A DNA stretch of 64,000 nucleotides, from the NCBI GenBank assembly GCA_019914995.1, contig CM034133.1, positions 3,906,001-3,970,000 on the forward strand, in the 5' to 3' direction. The translations under genes were made by a program, and so were the position numbers. Positions 35,461 through 46,599 of the stretch are shown here, in pieces. Positions within the stretch are counted from its first letter, which is position 1, and every line of letters starts with the position of its first letter. The stretch comes from Acanthochlamys bracteata (Eukaryota; Streptophyta; Magnoliopsida; Pandanales; Velloziaceae). The notes below the pieces were generated by a model. That model was not told the DNA's origin and ran no database searches. It saw only the letters and a list, made by a program, of their open reading frames with translations.

Positions 35461-36059
35461 AGATTGGGATCAAATGGGATTTCACCTATTGTAGTATCTG
35501 GTATTGGTATCTGAGATTCAAACGTGCCAACTCTCTAACAGGTTGGTGATTTCGTAGTATCATGTATTGTCTTTAGCTTTTACCTTCGGTTTCATTTACA
35601 GCTTTACTTATACTTCTTTTTTTTCTTTCAAGTTGTAGTCCGATTCTAGGCCAATCATAACAAAGGTGGAGCAGATAACTAGCAACATTGCTTTTATACC
35701 AGAACTGCAGTCACCTTAGCAATACCCCACGAAAGATAAGCCTTCGACATTGTACTACTACGTACTTTAGCATTTTTAATGATGATACATTTTTAGGGAC
35801 AAATATCTGTAATGATTCTTTTTCCTGTGATCAATTTGATTGCTGTAGGAGTCAACTATATTATGTAACATGATGCCCTCTTTGGATCATTTTGCTGTTC
35901 TATGGTGATACCATTTGAGATTTTTTTCTTTTTAAGAGGGACAGGATAATTGCTTCACATGAGTTTCCCTTCTTTTAGAGAATCGAAATGTATGGCTCAT
36001 TTAATTTCATAATTTGACAATCTCTTTTTTGTGAAAGAATTCTGTTTTACAACTATGTT
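35461..36059. other. intergenic DNA
   Basis: There is no supported gene. The right end is the likely 3' UTR of the minus-strand PPR gene. Confidence 0.45.
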
Positions 36060-37640
36060 TCAACTAGACATAGAGCTGCTGCCAGGCATCTTTCTTATGC
36101 TCATCTGAGCCATTGTCTTCCTCACGCCAGCAACATCATCCCACCGCCGTAGCACTGCATAGCTATCCGAAAGAATCATGTATCCGAATGATTGAGGCAA
36201 TGTCTTGATCATCTGGGCTGCTGTAAGCTCCGCCGCCCTCTCATAACCGTGCACTTTGCATGCTCCGTATAGTGCGCCCCAAATCACTGCATCAGGCTGC
36301 ATTGTCATTGCTCTGAAAACACCTATTGCTTCCTTGATCAACCCTGCCCGTCCATAGAGATCAACTATGCATCCGTAATGCTTCAAGTTTGGCGTAATCC
36401 CGTAAGAACTGCCCATTTGCGTAAAGAACTGAACCCCATCTTCTACCAAGCCTGCATGACTGCAAGCATGAAGAAGGCTCAGGAATGTCACATCATTCGG
36501 TGGAACAATTGCTTGCTCCTGTACTAATTTTTTGAACAATCTAACAGCAGCAGCACCATCGCCATTCATTGCCAATCCATGAATGAGGCAGTTCAATGAA
36601 ACTGTGCTTCTGCTGTCCATTGCTGAGAACACTTGCACAGCGTTCACTGCATCTCCAAATTTAGAATACATATTGACTAGGCTTGTGCCGAGCGTAATGG
36701 TCATCTCCAACCCCTTGCTTACTATATAGGCGTGCACGGCCCGACCAGACGCCAAGTCTTGCACAGTGGAGAGAACCCCAACCATCGCTGCGCTGCTCGG
36801 ATCAATGCAGGTTCTCATCATCTCCTTGAACAAGGTAATTGCATGGAAACTCCTGCTATTCTTAAAACATGCATTGATTATAGCTCCCCATGTTACTTCA
36901 TTTCTGCTTTGCAATTCATCAAACACTTGAATGGCGTCCGCAACGTCTCCGCATTCACCATACATGTGTATAAGAGAAGTCGAGCAAAAGGTAGCACTGC
37001 ATAATCCATGCTTGTATATCTGGCCATGAACTTGCTTCCCTTCAGATAGAGCATTCCCATGAGAGGAACAAGAATCAAGCAAGAAGCAAAGCGTATACTC
37101 GTTAGGCTTCAGACATTGCATTAGAAGGTTCTTGTACAAAGAAAATGAGTCGATTGAATCCTTACTGTTTAATTTGGCATATGCTTTTATAGCAAGGTTA
37201 TAACAAAAGACATCAGGGTGTTTGATTTTGGAAAACAGTAAATTTGTAAGATTGATATTCGGGGGGATCGATACGGTTGCCAGAAACTTCAGCAGTCGGC
37301 TTGCAGCAAAGGTGTTATGGAAAAGGCCAGTGGTGATGATTTGAGTTTTAATTTGAAGGAATTGGTCTAGGGTCAAGTTTTGTTGTTCTAGCTTTGAGAG
37401 GATTGGATTGTTAAGGTCTAGAGCTTCTGTCTGGCTATAGTTAATTTGGTGATAGATTTTTTTTGGTAGGAAGAAATAAATCTTTGAGTGAATTGTAGTC
37501 CTAGCTATGTTCATGTTGTTTTTGATGAAATGCAAGGAGAACAATGGAAGACGAGTTTTAAGGACAATATATGATGGCTTATAGTGTTTCAGCTTTCTCT
37601 TTCCAAGTGTTTCTGTTTTGAATTCCCAAAATCTGAACAC
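36060..37640 (-). CDS. PPR protein, PLS class with E motif, intronless, up to 526 aa
   Basis: A single uninterrupted frame with PLS-type PPRs: NLLFSKIKHPDVFCYNLAIKAY (split across repeats), TSLIHMYGECGDVADAIQVFDEL, TWGAIINACFKNSRSFHAITLF, TSLVNMYSKFGDAVNAVQVF and FLSLLHACSHAGLVEDGVQFF, then an E-type tail (AVIWGALYGACKVHGYERAAEL, YMILSDSYAVLRRWDDVAGVRK) ending at PGSSSMSS, without DYW. The family binds specific organelle RNAs for editing, splicing or stability. The first 90 residues are rich in basic and hydrophobic residues, compatible with organelle targeting. A second Met at residue 43 (37512-37514) is an alternative start. I cannot name the ortholog. Confidence 0.85.
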   Translation of the reverse strand: MFRFWEFKTETLGKRKLKHYKPSYIVLKTRLPLFSLHFIKNNMNIARTTIHSKIYFFLPKKIYHQINYSQTEALDLNNPILSKLEQQNLTLDQFLQIKTQIITTGLFHNTFAASRLLKFLATVSIPPNINLTNLLFSKIKHPDVFCYNLAIKAYAKLNSKDSIDSFSLYKNLLMQCLKPNEYTLCFLLDSCSSHGNALSEGKQVHGQIYKHGLCSATFCSTSLIHMYGECGDVADAIQVFDELQSRNEVTWGAIINACFKNSRSFHAITLFKEMMRTCIDPSSAAMVGVLSTVQDLASGRAVHAYIVSKGLEMTITLGTSLVNMYSKFGDAVNAVQVFSAMDSRSTVSLNCLIHGLAMNGDGAAAVRLFKKLVQEQAIVPPNDVTFLSLLHACSHAGLVEDGVQFFTQMGSSYGITPNLKHYGCIVDLYGRAGLIKEAIGVFRAMTMQPDAVIWGALYGACKVHGYERAAELTAAQMIKTLPQSFGYMILSDSYAVLRRWDDVAGVRKTMAQMSIRKMPGSSSMSS

Positions 37641-38960
37641 TGGTTCTTGCCGAAGAGCTTCTTTTGCAGGTTAGAAAGTGAAACAAAGACAAGTCTGCGA
37701 AAAAATTGGCCTTTCGTCTCACTGGCTATCTTGAGCTCTGGCATCGTCTTCGGTCCATTGCTCGATGGAATCCATTCAAGAGTTCACCTTAAAATCTACC
37801 AGAATGCATCCGTTGACATTGCCCTCTTCATATCAATATCTGCGATCATTTTTCTTTCAGTCTTGAAGTTTTATCTATCTTATTCATTCATTTTCTAGCA
37901 GTCATTGCTACGTGTTTATCTAATAAGGTTCCGCTGGATTCCTGACATCCTGCTGTCATCCAGCTCTTTGGCAAGTTAACTGTTAAGCTGATAGATGATT
38001 CGGTTACTGCGAATTTCATGGCGGAAGATCTTCATCTTGCTTTGATTGCATGGTTTAGTCCGATGGAGAAACCACATGTTTACTTTGTCTAGACGCCATT
38101 CTTGATCTGTTTGTCACGACGGCTGAAGTTTGTCTTCGCTGATGGAACTGACAGAGATCAACAATTGCTGTAGCAAAGATTGTGTATATATTTGTAGTTG
38201 AGAGGAGAGCATATATGAGATACATACAGCTTTTAATTCGTTGACATATATATGTGTTAACCTTGTACCTGCAAAGATGTAACTCTCTTATCTTTAACTT
38301 CTTAAATAAAGTATGAGATAAATTCATTTTTTTAAAAATAAAAATCAAAATATTTAATAAAAACGAATTTTATATTTATTTATATTAAAAATAAATGTTT
38401 GATAAGAAATTTTATTTTAAATTTTTTATTTATTTTTATTTTTTAAAATGAATTTAAAAAATAAATTTAGTGGATTGATAAACACAATCTAACTTAGGTT
38501 TAAGAGGCAAAGACCACTATTTCTGCCAAGATATTAAAAAGACATTTAGAAATATTTATAAAATAAACTTTTTTTAAATAAAAAATGTTATTATATTTTT
38601 AAATTTATTAAATAAATTTTTTAATATTCATAAATATTATTAAAAAAATAAAATTAAAAACTATTTTTTTATAAGCTAAACTAAATAATCCCTTAATTAG
38701 GCCCATTAGTAGTCTCTACCCCAAAGCCTCACTTGAGTCACTTGCCCCGAGGAAAGGTAAGATATACTCTGATCTTCTCCGAACTACATACTAATTCTGT
38801 TTCCCTTATTGATCCACGTCAACCTCCTTAACCAATTTCTAAGCAGTCATGACCAATCAGAAGAAGACTTCCGTTTTCTCTCGACTACATGTACCGTTCA
38901 CTCTCTTTCTTTATCTCCATTTCCCGCCAGAACCCATCAACATCTTCGAAGGAAAGAACA
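37641..38960. other. intergenic DNA with AT-rich MITE-like blocks
   Basis: There is no supported gene. AT-rich blocks at about 38310-38490 and 38540-38690 have MITE-like ends (ATTTATAAAATAAAC ... ATAAGCTAAACT) and resemble the family B elements, but I cannot bound them cleanly. Confidence 0.5.
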
Positions 38961-41320
38961 ATGTCGACGGCGGCATTGTTCGATCCTGGCGCAGAGATCG
39001 AGATCAGCTCCAACGAGGCAGGCTTTGAAGGAGCGTGGTTCGAAGGCCGCCTCATCAGCTACGCACAACGCCGTGATGTCTACACGATCGAGTACGATTC
39101 TCTCCTCGATCACCGGTCCAAACGCCTCCGTGAAGTCTTCGCTCCTCAATTTGTCCGCCCTCGCCCACCGCGGTCGCTTTATGGTTCCGGTTTTCAGATC
39201 GATCAGCTCATCGATGCGTTCCACAATGATGGGTGGTGGATTGGTTCGGTTTGTAGAGTCTCTGATGGAACTGGGAGCAAGAGAAATAAGTATTGCGTTC
39301 AATTTCCGGATTCGGAAGAGGAGATTGAGTTCGACGAAGCGGAAATCAGGCCGCATTTGGAGTGGATTAATGGGGAATGGGTAGTTCCTGATCCCTCAAA
39401 GCAGGTGTTTATTTGTTCTTCCTCTTTGGGCATATTGTTCGTTTACAAGATCTCATTTTGTTTTATATAGTTTTAATCTTGTTGGTGGAAGAGCAAGCTG
39501 GTAACTCGAGGATTTTTGTTAGAAATTACTTTCCAGAGCATAGAGCTAAAAGAAATTACATGTAGGATAATGCGTTTGCTTGTCTACTGAACTTGGGACA
39601 TTTTAGAAGGAAATTTCTTGTGTGAAATAAGCGACTCTTGCCTTTTTCCCTAAAGATGAGCTTCACAGTCATGAAACAAAAATTTAAATTTTGGAATAAG
39701 CATTTTTGGATCATTACAGTTTTCCCTATGACATGATGAAGGCTAGACCACATCTAAGCAATACCATTATGCATCTGTACTCACGAATGATTGGAGTATT
39801 AAAATTCAGACAAATGATAAATTTTATTTTTGCTGTACCTCAAAGCAGTCGTAGTAGTGAACTTGTGGTTTCAATCGATTCTTGGATATGCTCCAGTATC
39901 TGTCTTCTTCAGTAGTATCATTAAATTCTCAGGTAAAAGCAAAAGTAGAAGTTGTACCTAAGATTTCAGCTATATCAGTAATGACTATATAGGTTCTTTG
40001 AAACTTTCTGTTTACACGTTAAGAGCCAATTACCAGTTGCCTTCTATGGACTGCTAGTCCTTGAAGATAAACTTATTGTTGTCAAAGTCATGTTGTGAGG
40101 TGTTCAGGGATGAAAATAACCTTCATGCTTTGAGTCATTCAAGTTGGTTTTTTACTTCACTACCGTCAAGTAGAGAAGGCGTTGTTGCTCTTGCTGTTGT
40201 TGTTGTGCCATCTAGATCCCGATGATCCTAACTCCTAAGTGGTTTTTGCTTCTCCTGCTGCTATTGGCTCGGTAACTGAACAAGAGGTTTTACCTTTATG
40301 GAAGTTTGAATATTTCTCTTTGGACGTTAAGTCTTGGTTACCCTGGTTTTATAGGTCGTATGTTTGTGCTGTTATGAGATGGTTCTATATTATGTAGGAT
40401 CTGATGATAGATTCTTTTTTTGTTTTGAATTTATCAATTTGTTCATATTCATCTAATGCAAAATTAGACCTAATTCCTTATCCTATTCTTTTGTAGAAAT
40501 CTTCACAATTAAAATTTAAGTCCGGAATGATGGTGGAGGTCAGTGTTGATGATGAAAGTGCCTGTGGATCATGGTACACCGCTACTATTGTCAAGTCAGT
40601 TGGGAGGAGGTTTCTTGTGAAGTATGAAGACTTGAGAAGTACAGAGGATGAAATGGAGGTTCTACCTGAAACAGTGGACGCTCTGCACATGAGGCCTACT
40701 CCTCCACGTAGTTATAAGGACGAGAATTTTAAGCTTCTTGAAGAAGTCGATGCCTTCCATAACAATGGGTGGCGGATAGGAGTAATCTCGAAGGTTCTCA
40801 ATAGACAAAAATATATGGTTTACTTTAGATCTTCAAAGGAAGCTTTGGAATTCGAGCACAAAGATTTGAGGCTTCATCATGATTGGATAGGTGGTAGATG
40901 GTCCAGAATTAGTCAGGTAGATGTTTTACTATCTAGTTGTATCTCTACTATCTTGTGGAGTAACTTGCCTATAAATATTAACATGTTAAAATAGGAGAAC
41001 CCATTGCATGAATTAAACTACAAAAGGAACAAGTCTAACAGTGGTGGTAACTTTAAGTTATCAACCTCTTTTAAGACTTAATGTGTTTAACTATCTTTCC
41101 ATCATGACTCATGGAAACTTTTTCCTGTACTCATGCAACTTAGAGAATGCATAACCGGGTTTGTACCTCATATTTTTGTGCTAATTTTAGTTGCTCTCCA
41201 TCCTTCTTGCATGTTATCCAACTTCAAGCTTATGAACAAATTCTTCTTGTAGTTTTTGTGGTTCCTATAATACAATACTGTTTTCGTTTACTTTTTCAGG
41301 AAGTCCCTGACTTGCTATGA
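38961..41320 (+). CDS. Agenet/Tudor-like domain protein, 3 exons, 294 aa
   Basis: Exons 38961-39404, 40497-40916 and 41300-41320, all phase 0 with GT-AG borders. The protein is two copies of a tandem Agenet unit: residues about 5-145 (GAEIEISSNEAGFEGAWFEG, FVRPRPPRS, DQLIDAFHNDGWWIG, IRPHLEWINGEWV) and about 155-285 (GMMVEVSVDDESACGSWYTA, HMRPTPPRS, LLEEVDAFHNNGWRIG, LRLHHDWIGGRW). Agenet domains are plant Tudor-like modules that bind methylated histone tails or RNA-associated partners, and occur with DUF724 in longer proteins; here the last exon adds only EVPDLL and a stop, so there is no DUF724 region. An in-frame ATG at 38889 could extend the N-terminus by 24 residues; I chose 38961 because the homologous unit starts there. 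Confidence 0.82.
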
Positions 41321-42793
41321 GTAATAGACTTTTGGTCCTCTTTTCAGAGACTGGACGTTCAGTTTCCTACTGGCATAATTTTGTTCCTGGCGTGTAAGGC
41401 TATCTAGCTGTGAAGAACATTGTCATCCAATCCTTCACGGTATAACTAACTCATGGATGTACAGCTTAAGCAAGGTTGTAGTAAGCTTTTTGCTATAAGT
41501 AAATGCAAGAAAGAAAAAATTAATGTTTCTCTTTTTAGTCACCGAATGGTCTCTTCTAGTGTTTGCTTTTACTCTTTGCTGCTTCTTACACTGGTGGAGC
41601 TGCAACTTCTACCGGGTTAGAAAAAATCTCAAGTCTATTGAAGGTTTTATTACTGTAGTGCTCTGTGGAAGACTTTGTTCATATATGTGATCATATTCAC
41701 ATAGAAGTATATGTAGGTTAGGCCATCCTTTTCGCGTTACCAATTTGAGTAACCGACTCAACGCTGGGTTCCATGATTTTAGAGGTACTAAGTTTCCTTG
41801 CCCCTTGCTGTGGACTGGTGAACAACATTAGTGGACCTACATCCTGGCTTTTAGTAGAGCTCACATGATCCTCCTTGATGCTGCTAGGTGGTTTAGAGCA
41901 CCACAGTTGGGCTTGCCCGACGTGTTCAATTGATTTTAAATCAACTACTAACTGCTCGAACTTTTATTATGGGAGCACTTATGGCAGCATGTTCCTCTCA
42001 GGTACTAGTAATACCTAATGAGAATATAGTAATATCCAGCTTTTCCTTTAGGTAAATGAAGCCTTGTCTTGTGGCCTTTAAGAAAACCTTGTCTTCGTGT
42101 TTTATCCTTCAATTCAATTATCTCTGACGCCTCTTTTCTGTTTTTACTAGCTTGATATCTTCAATGATGCTGCAAACTTCTAGTTTTAGTTCAGCCACTT
42201 TGGTATTACTGAAGCCTATGAACTCTTAGCCATTTCAAATGCTGCTCATGTACTAGCTAGCAGCCTTCCAAGTTTTGCATAATTACTTGACGCATATGAC
42301 TGGCAGCACCCGAGATGCTATTCATTGGCAAACTTTGAAACTGATGTACTGTGAGATCTTGGTGACTATTGGCTGTTGTGTTGTTCCTGGCAATTGCAGT
42401 AAATTGCTGTGGTTGGGAAATGAATTAAAAGATTTTGGTTGGTAACCACTATCCATATTTTCATAGAGTTGCCCATCACCTATTTATTTCTCTTCTTCTG
42501 TATGTAGGCCGGTCATGCAACCTCCACATTACTACCTCTTCGGCTGACTTGAAGAATAAGCAATAGGAATGTTTCAAACATCTAATTTTAGTATAAGATT
42601 GGTTAGACAGTCTTGAGAAAATCAAGCTTTGGAAGGTAGGTGGTTAAGGGAAGTGAATATTTTTTTCTCCAACTAGTCACCGAGGAAAAGTTGGAGACTA
42701 TTTAAAATAAAACAATTTTTCTAAAAATAATATTATTTTAAATCTTTTCAAAAATGTAAATTTTTTTTTCATCTAAAAATTATATATATATAT
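41321..42793. other. probable 3' UTR and intergenic DNA
   Basis: There is no further Agenet or DUF724 coding sequence in any frame that I can see. Base composition to about 42600 is less AT-rich than true spacer, so part may be 3' UTR or an alternative 3' exon of the Agenet gene. A short TA repeat leads into the foldback element. Confidence 0.4.
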
Positions 42794-43212
42794 AGAAGGA
42801 ATAGAGGCACTCTAATTTTTATGCACACTTTAGCGCACTTCACAGTCGTTTGTGGTCGTAGAGATTTTTAAATTCAATCTCTACCGTTGAATATGAAGAA
42901 TTACGAGTCGTTAACATGCTAACAAAATTTCATCTGAATAGGAATACAAATCGACTTCTATCCAGCCACTTGATCAAAATGACTAAAAAATGAGATATAT
43001 ATATTTTGTTAACTTTTACTATTTATGTTATCATTATCAAGTGACCGAATGAAGGTCTATTCGTTGTCCGATTGAGATAAAATTTTGTCAATATATTAAC
43101 AACTCGTATTTCTTCATATCCAACGGTAGAGATTATATTTGAAAATCTCCACGGCCACAAATGACCGTAGAGTACGCTGGAGTGTGCATAAAGATTGAAG
43201 CGCCCCTATCCC

Positions 43213-43217
<5 letters not shown>
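42794..43217. mobile_element. foldback-type element with ~190-bp inverted arms
   Basis: Starts AGAAGGAATAGAGGCACT and ends as its inverted copy (CCCCTATCCCTTCT). The arms match over about 190 bp: TTTATGCACACT, TTTGTGG(T/C)CGT, GAGATTTT, AATCTCTACCGTTG, ATATGAAGAA, ACAAAATTT and CACTTGAT recur in inverted order with roughly 15-20% mismatch. The element sits inside a TA microsatellite (TA repeats on both sides, longer on the right), consistent with insertion at TA. It is non-coding; an RNA copy would form a long hairpin. Confidence 0.85.

Positions 43218-43243
<26 letters not shown>
43218..43243. repeat. (TA)n microsatellite
   Basis: An uninterrupted AT-dinucleotide run directly after the foldback element; its counterpart on the left is 42780-42793. 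Confidence 0.85.
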
Positions 43244-44258
43244 ACTTTATGCATTTATATTTTACACTTGTTATAAAAAAATTAAAAATTAAATGAAATA
43301 GTGATAAGTAATGTCAAATGATATTGCAAATAAAAGTGACTTTCATAAAAGATGAGGTTTATTTTACCTGTAATTTAACTTTTTTGTCAAAATATAAGTT
43401 TTAATAAATATTTATGTTTATTTTTGTAAACTCATATTTCGAAATTTCTGTTCCAGGTGGTTACTTGTTGCAAGATAAATTGAATGTTTTTGTTTTAATA
43501 AGATTAGGAGAAACCGAGAAAGGAGTCTGGTTGGAACACTCTGTTCATTTGTACTGCATGTCTCAAAATCTTACAATACGAAATGCGTGGTTTCTTTCAG
43601 GCACCAATCCGTTTCTTGGTAATTTTGGCCAACTATTTCCCACTCCCCCTATTAGTTTCCTAACCATTAAACAATGGGTTCCAAAATTTTCTTCTTCAAA
43701 TAGACGAAACATTTTAAATTTGAAGTTGGTAAAAATATGCGATGATTTTTAGTTGAGTAACTTTATATGGCTTATTTCTGAGATTATTGCTTTGGGTTGT
43801 AGAAAAGGTATTGCTATCATAAGATTTATTAAGCGAGATTGATGCTAAAAGAAAAACACCGTAGTAATTCTTCTTTATTTCAATAAATTGTTAGTTCTCT
43901 TAACTAATATAATTCTAATTTTTAGTAATGCAACCTTCAAAAATAAAAATTTCTTCTTGACCTTATGTTGTTCTTCCATGCGGTAAAATTAATGTATTAA
44001 AGTCTAAAAGAATAAATGGCATACCTTATAGAAAAGCGTCAAATGAAAGCTCAGTATTTATACAACATTCAATTCTCTAAGTAATTCGATGAACATAGAA
44101 GAACAGGCTAATCATCAAATAGTGACATTTTTGTAATTAATCCAAATCCGTGGGCTTTTTCCTACCTCACTCCCTATATCATATATCATTATGCCAACCT
44201 TTTCCGTCCCTCTACTTACTGCAAAAGCTTCAAAAAGAATTGGTGAAGGAAATTAAGC
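43244..44258. other. intergenic DNA upstream of the DUF538 gene
   Basis: There is no supported gene; the 112-codon ORF at 43414-43752 has no recognisable domain. The last 100 bp are the probable promoter and 5' UTR of the DUF538 gene, with a weak TATA-like CCTATATCATATATC near 44170. Confidence 0.45.
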
Positions 44259-44705
44259 ATGGCTCAAATCGCTGCAGAGATCAGGGCAAAGGCGGAAGTG
44301 TACTACGGCGACGAAATCTGCCAAGAGAAAACCAAGTTTTTGCTCTCAGAAGTGGGTCTTCCAAACGGCCTGCTTCCATTAAAGGACATAATCGAGTGCG
44401 GGTACGTTGAAGAAACAGGTTTCGTTTGGTTGAAGCAGAAGAAGAAGATTGATCACACATTTGAAAAGATCGGAAAGCTCGTGTCGTATGCAGCCGACGT
44501 TACTGCGTACGTCGAAAAGGGTAGGATCAAGAAGATCACTGGAGTCAAGACTAGGGAGTTGATGCTGTGGGTAACGATGTCTGAGATCTCCGTGGGTGAT
44601 CCACCTACAGGGAAGGTGACATGCAAGATATCATCGGGCCTGTTTCGCACTTTCCCAGCTTCTGCTTTCGAGGTTGTTGAAGTTCTGGCGGCGAAGAAAG
44701 TGTAG
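44259..44705 (+). CDS. SVB: DUF538 protein, SVB-like, 148 aa, intronless
   Basis: A complete single-exon DUF538 protein. Diagnostic blocks: the N-terminal helix with YGDEICQEKTKFLL, GLPNGLLPLKDIIECGYVEETGFVWLKQKKK, LVSYAADVTAYVEKGRIKKITGVK, ELMLWVTMSEI, the PPTGK turn and GLFRTFPASAFEV. Arabidopsis SVB (At1g56580) affects trichome size and branching; biochemical function is not settled, although some DUF538 members are reported to bind or hydrolyse small molecules. No signal peptide is visible. It ends soon after the DUF538 core, without the long Lys/Glu-rich tail I recall in Arabidopsis SVB. Position next to the PGN-like and invertase genes supports orthology. Confidence 0.9.
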   Translation: MAQIAAEIRAKAEVYYGDEICQEKTKFLLSEVGLPNGLLPLKDIIECGYVEETGFVWLKQKKKIDHTFEKIGKLVSYAADVTAYVEKGRIKKITGVKTRELMLWVTMSEISVGDPPTGKVTCKISSGLFRTFPASAFEVVEVLAAKKV

Positions 44706-46599
44706 CTTCAAGTAGCAAGTGGTGCTTTGCCTTTTGCCTATGCTGAACCAGGGTTACTGCGACGGTTTTTAGGTTAATAGTCATGAAGAAAGCATGGTCC
44801 ACTTGGTCACGTTCAAGTTAGTCATGGTTAGATTTCTTGACTTTTGCTTTGATAAAATGAAGAAATAAAACTTTTAGTCTGATGGTTGTGCTTTAATTAT
44901 TTTCACAAAATGTCGCACAAATTAACTAATAATATATTTTATGAAATCATTTTAAATATATATTATAGTTTTGCTTGTAAGCATAGTCATTTTTTATTTA
45001 AAAGATTCGAATTTGAATCTCATTTAGAGAATTTGTTTTTAAAATTTTTTTAAAAATTTATTCTAATTTGGGTCGCATTAGGATGCACGCGATCACACTT
45101 GGATTGCACAAGTGTTGGTTGGACAAGATCGTGCTTGAGTTGCACTCGTTTAATACAATTGCATCAAATGTGATCTTATACAACCTAATGCAACAATGTG
45201 TGATCTTATCAGTCACACTAGACGCACAGGATGCAACTCTACTAGACCTGAGTGCGACCCAATGTGAGCAAGTGCCACCCAGATGGACCTCATTTCTACT
45301 TAATTTTGATTTAATTTGAACTTTATATTGACCTCATATCGATTTTCTATTTCAACATAAGATTTTCTATTTCAATATAACTTTTGATTATTATATTAAT
45401 TAAACTATTTCTAATCAATATTAACCGGTGTCTCAGCACATTAGCACGTGGGTCTTGCAAATTTTAAAGTCCTAAGTTCGAATTCATCTTACTTTAAATA
45501 TTTGGATTTTATTAGTGACCGAGCTATAATACGTGACATATAAATAACGAATTTGTCCTCAGAGAGCCAAAACTGTAAAAATTAACCGCACATACCTCTG
45601 AACTTAGACACAACAGTCTGAACCGTTAATATAAATTTTCTAACATATACTTTATCTATTAAATTTAACTTTTTAAAAAACATCATAAAACATAAAAAGT
45701 TATAAAATTTGGGACAGTGGAAACCCACTTCCAAACATAGATTGTACCGATAATTATTAATGCATATCCATCAAGATCCAGTTACCTATTAGATCTCCAA
45801 TACAACTTCGAGCACCAACATTATTCTGCAACACATAGGTCCATCCATATATACAGTATCGTATTCATTAAAATGCTAAAGACTTCACAGAAATCTGCCT
45901 CGCCACAATTAGATTTCAAAAACAATTTACATAGTAAAACTTTTTCAAGAAACATTAAAATTAGTGCTGTGCATCTAACAGTAAAACTCTGATGTTAAAC
46001 TCCAGCATGCTGATTTACAAAGAAGATGAGGATAAAAAATTTGTTTCAGCCCCTGGGATACAAAGGAATTTTGTGGATTATCATCTAGTAACAGGAGATA
46101 TCTTTGTGTATAGCTCTACACATCTCTCTTAACAAACTGCAAACACAAATTTTTATGGTGGCAGTGTATGCGTTAGATGAAATACAGTTATTTGGCACTG
46201 TGATGGAAAAGGCCATGACTAGCACTGCAGTTTGATGCATATGCAATTTCTCCAAAGCATATAATTCCAGCATTGTCATTTTATCTCCCCGCTTTTCAGG
46301 CATGAGGCACCATGTTTACCTTCTGTTTGCACCTACATATAAGTTACAATAGAAGACAAAAGCCTGCTGTGTCACTTCCTGTTCAACCTTCTTACCCGCA
46401 ACAAGACTCGCATCTTGAATGTGCATCAAAACGCATTTCATTCCTAAGTACAAACTTGAATACTCCAAAGTACTAGCTGAATTTCATTGCTGTCCATAGT
46501 TCATCTCCAGAAGGATATCTTTGTATGTCTGTGTGAAATAATGCAGTGAATCTACTGTGGAAACTGCAAGGTGGCTCTGTTCATAAAATTCCAGTGACC
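44706..46599. other. intergenic DNA with possible SINE fragments
   Basis: There is no supported gene. Two segments carry tRNA B-box-like words: GATTCGAATTTGAATC near 45004-45020, and AAGTTCGAATTC near 45473-45485 preceded by GCACATTAGCACGTGGG. These suggest old tRNA-derived SINEs, weakly. Between them (45075-45280) short words such as TGCACT, GATCACACT and GTGTGATCTTAT recur. The right end is probably 3' UTR of the PPR gene. Confidence 0.4.

Noticed and set aside
36732..37078. ORFs inside the minus-strand PPR gene
   Set aside because: Shadow frames; the 526-codon PPR frame explains this DNA.
41321..42700. Additional exons extending the Agenet gene to a DUF724 protein
   Set aside because: No DUF724-like coding blocks in any frame, and the third exon reaches a stop after six codons.
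43414..43752. 112-codon plus-strand ORF
   Set aside because: No domain, AT-rich surroundings, no promoter or splice support.
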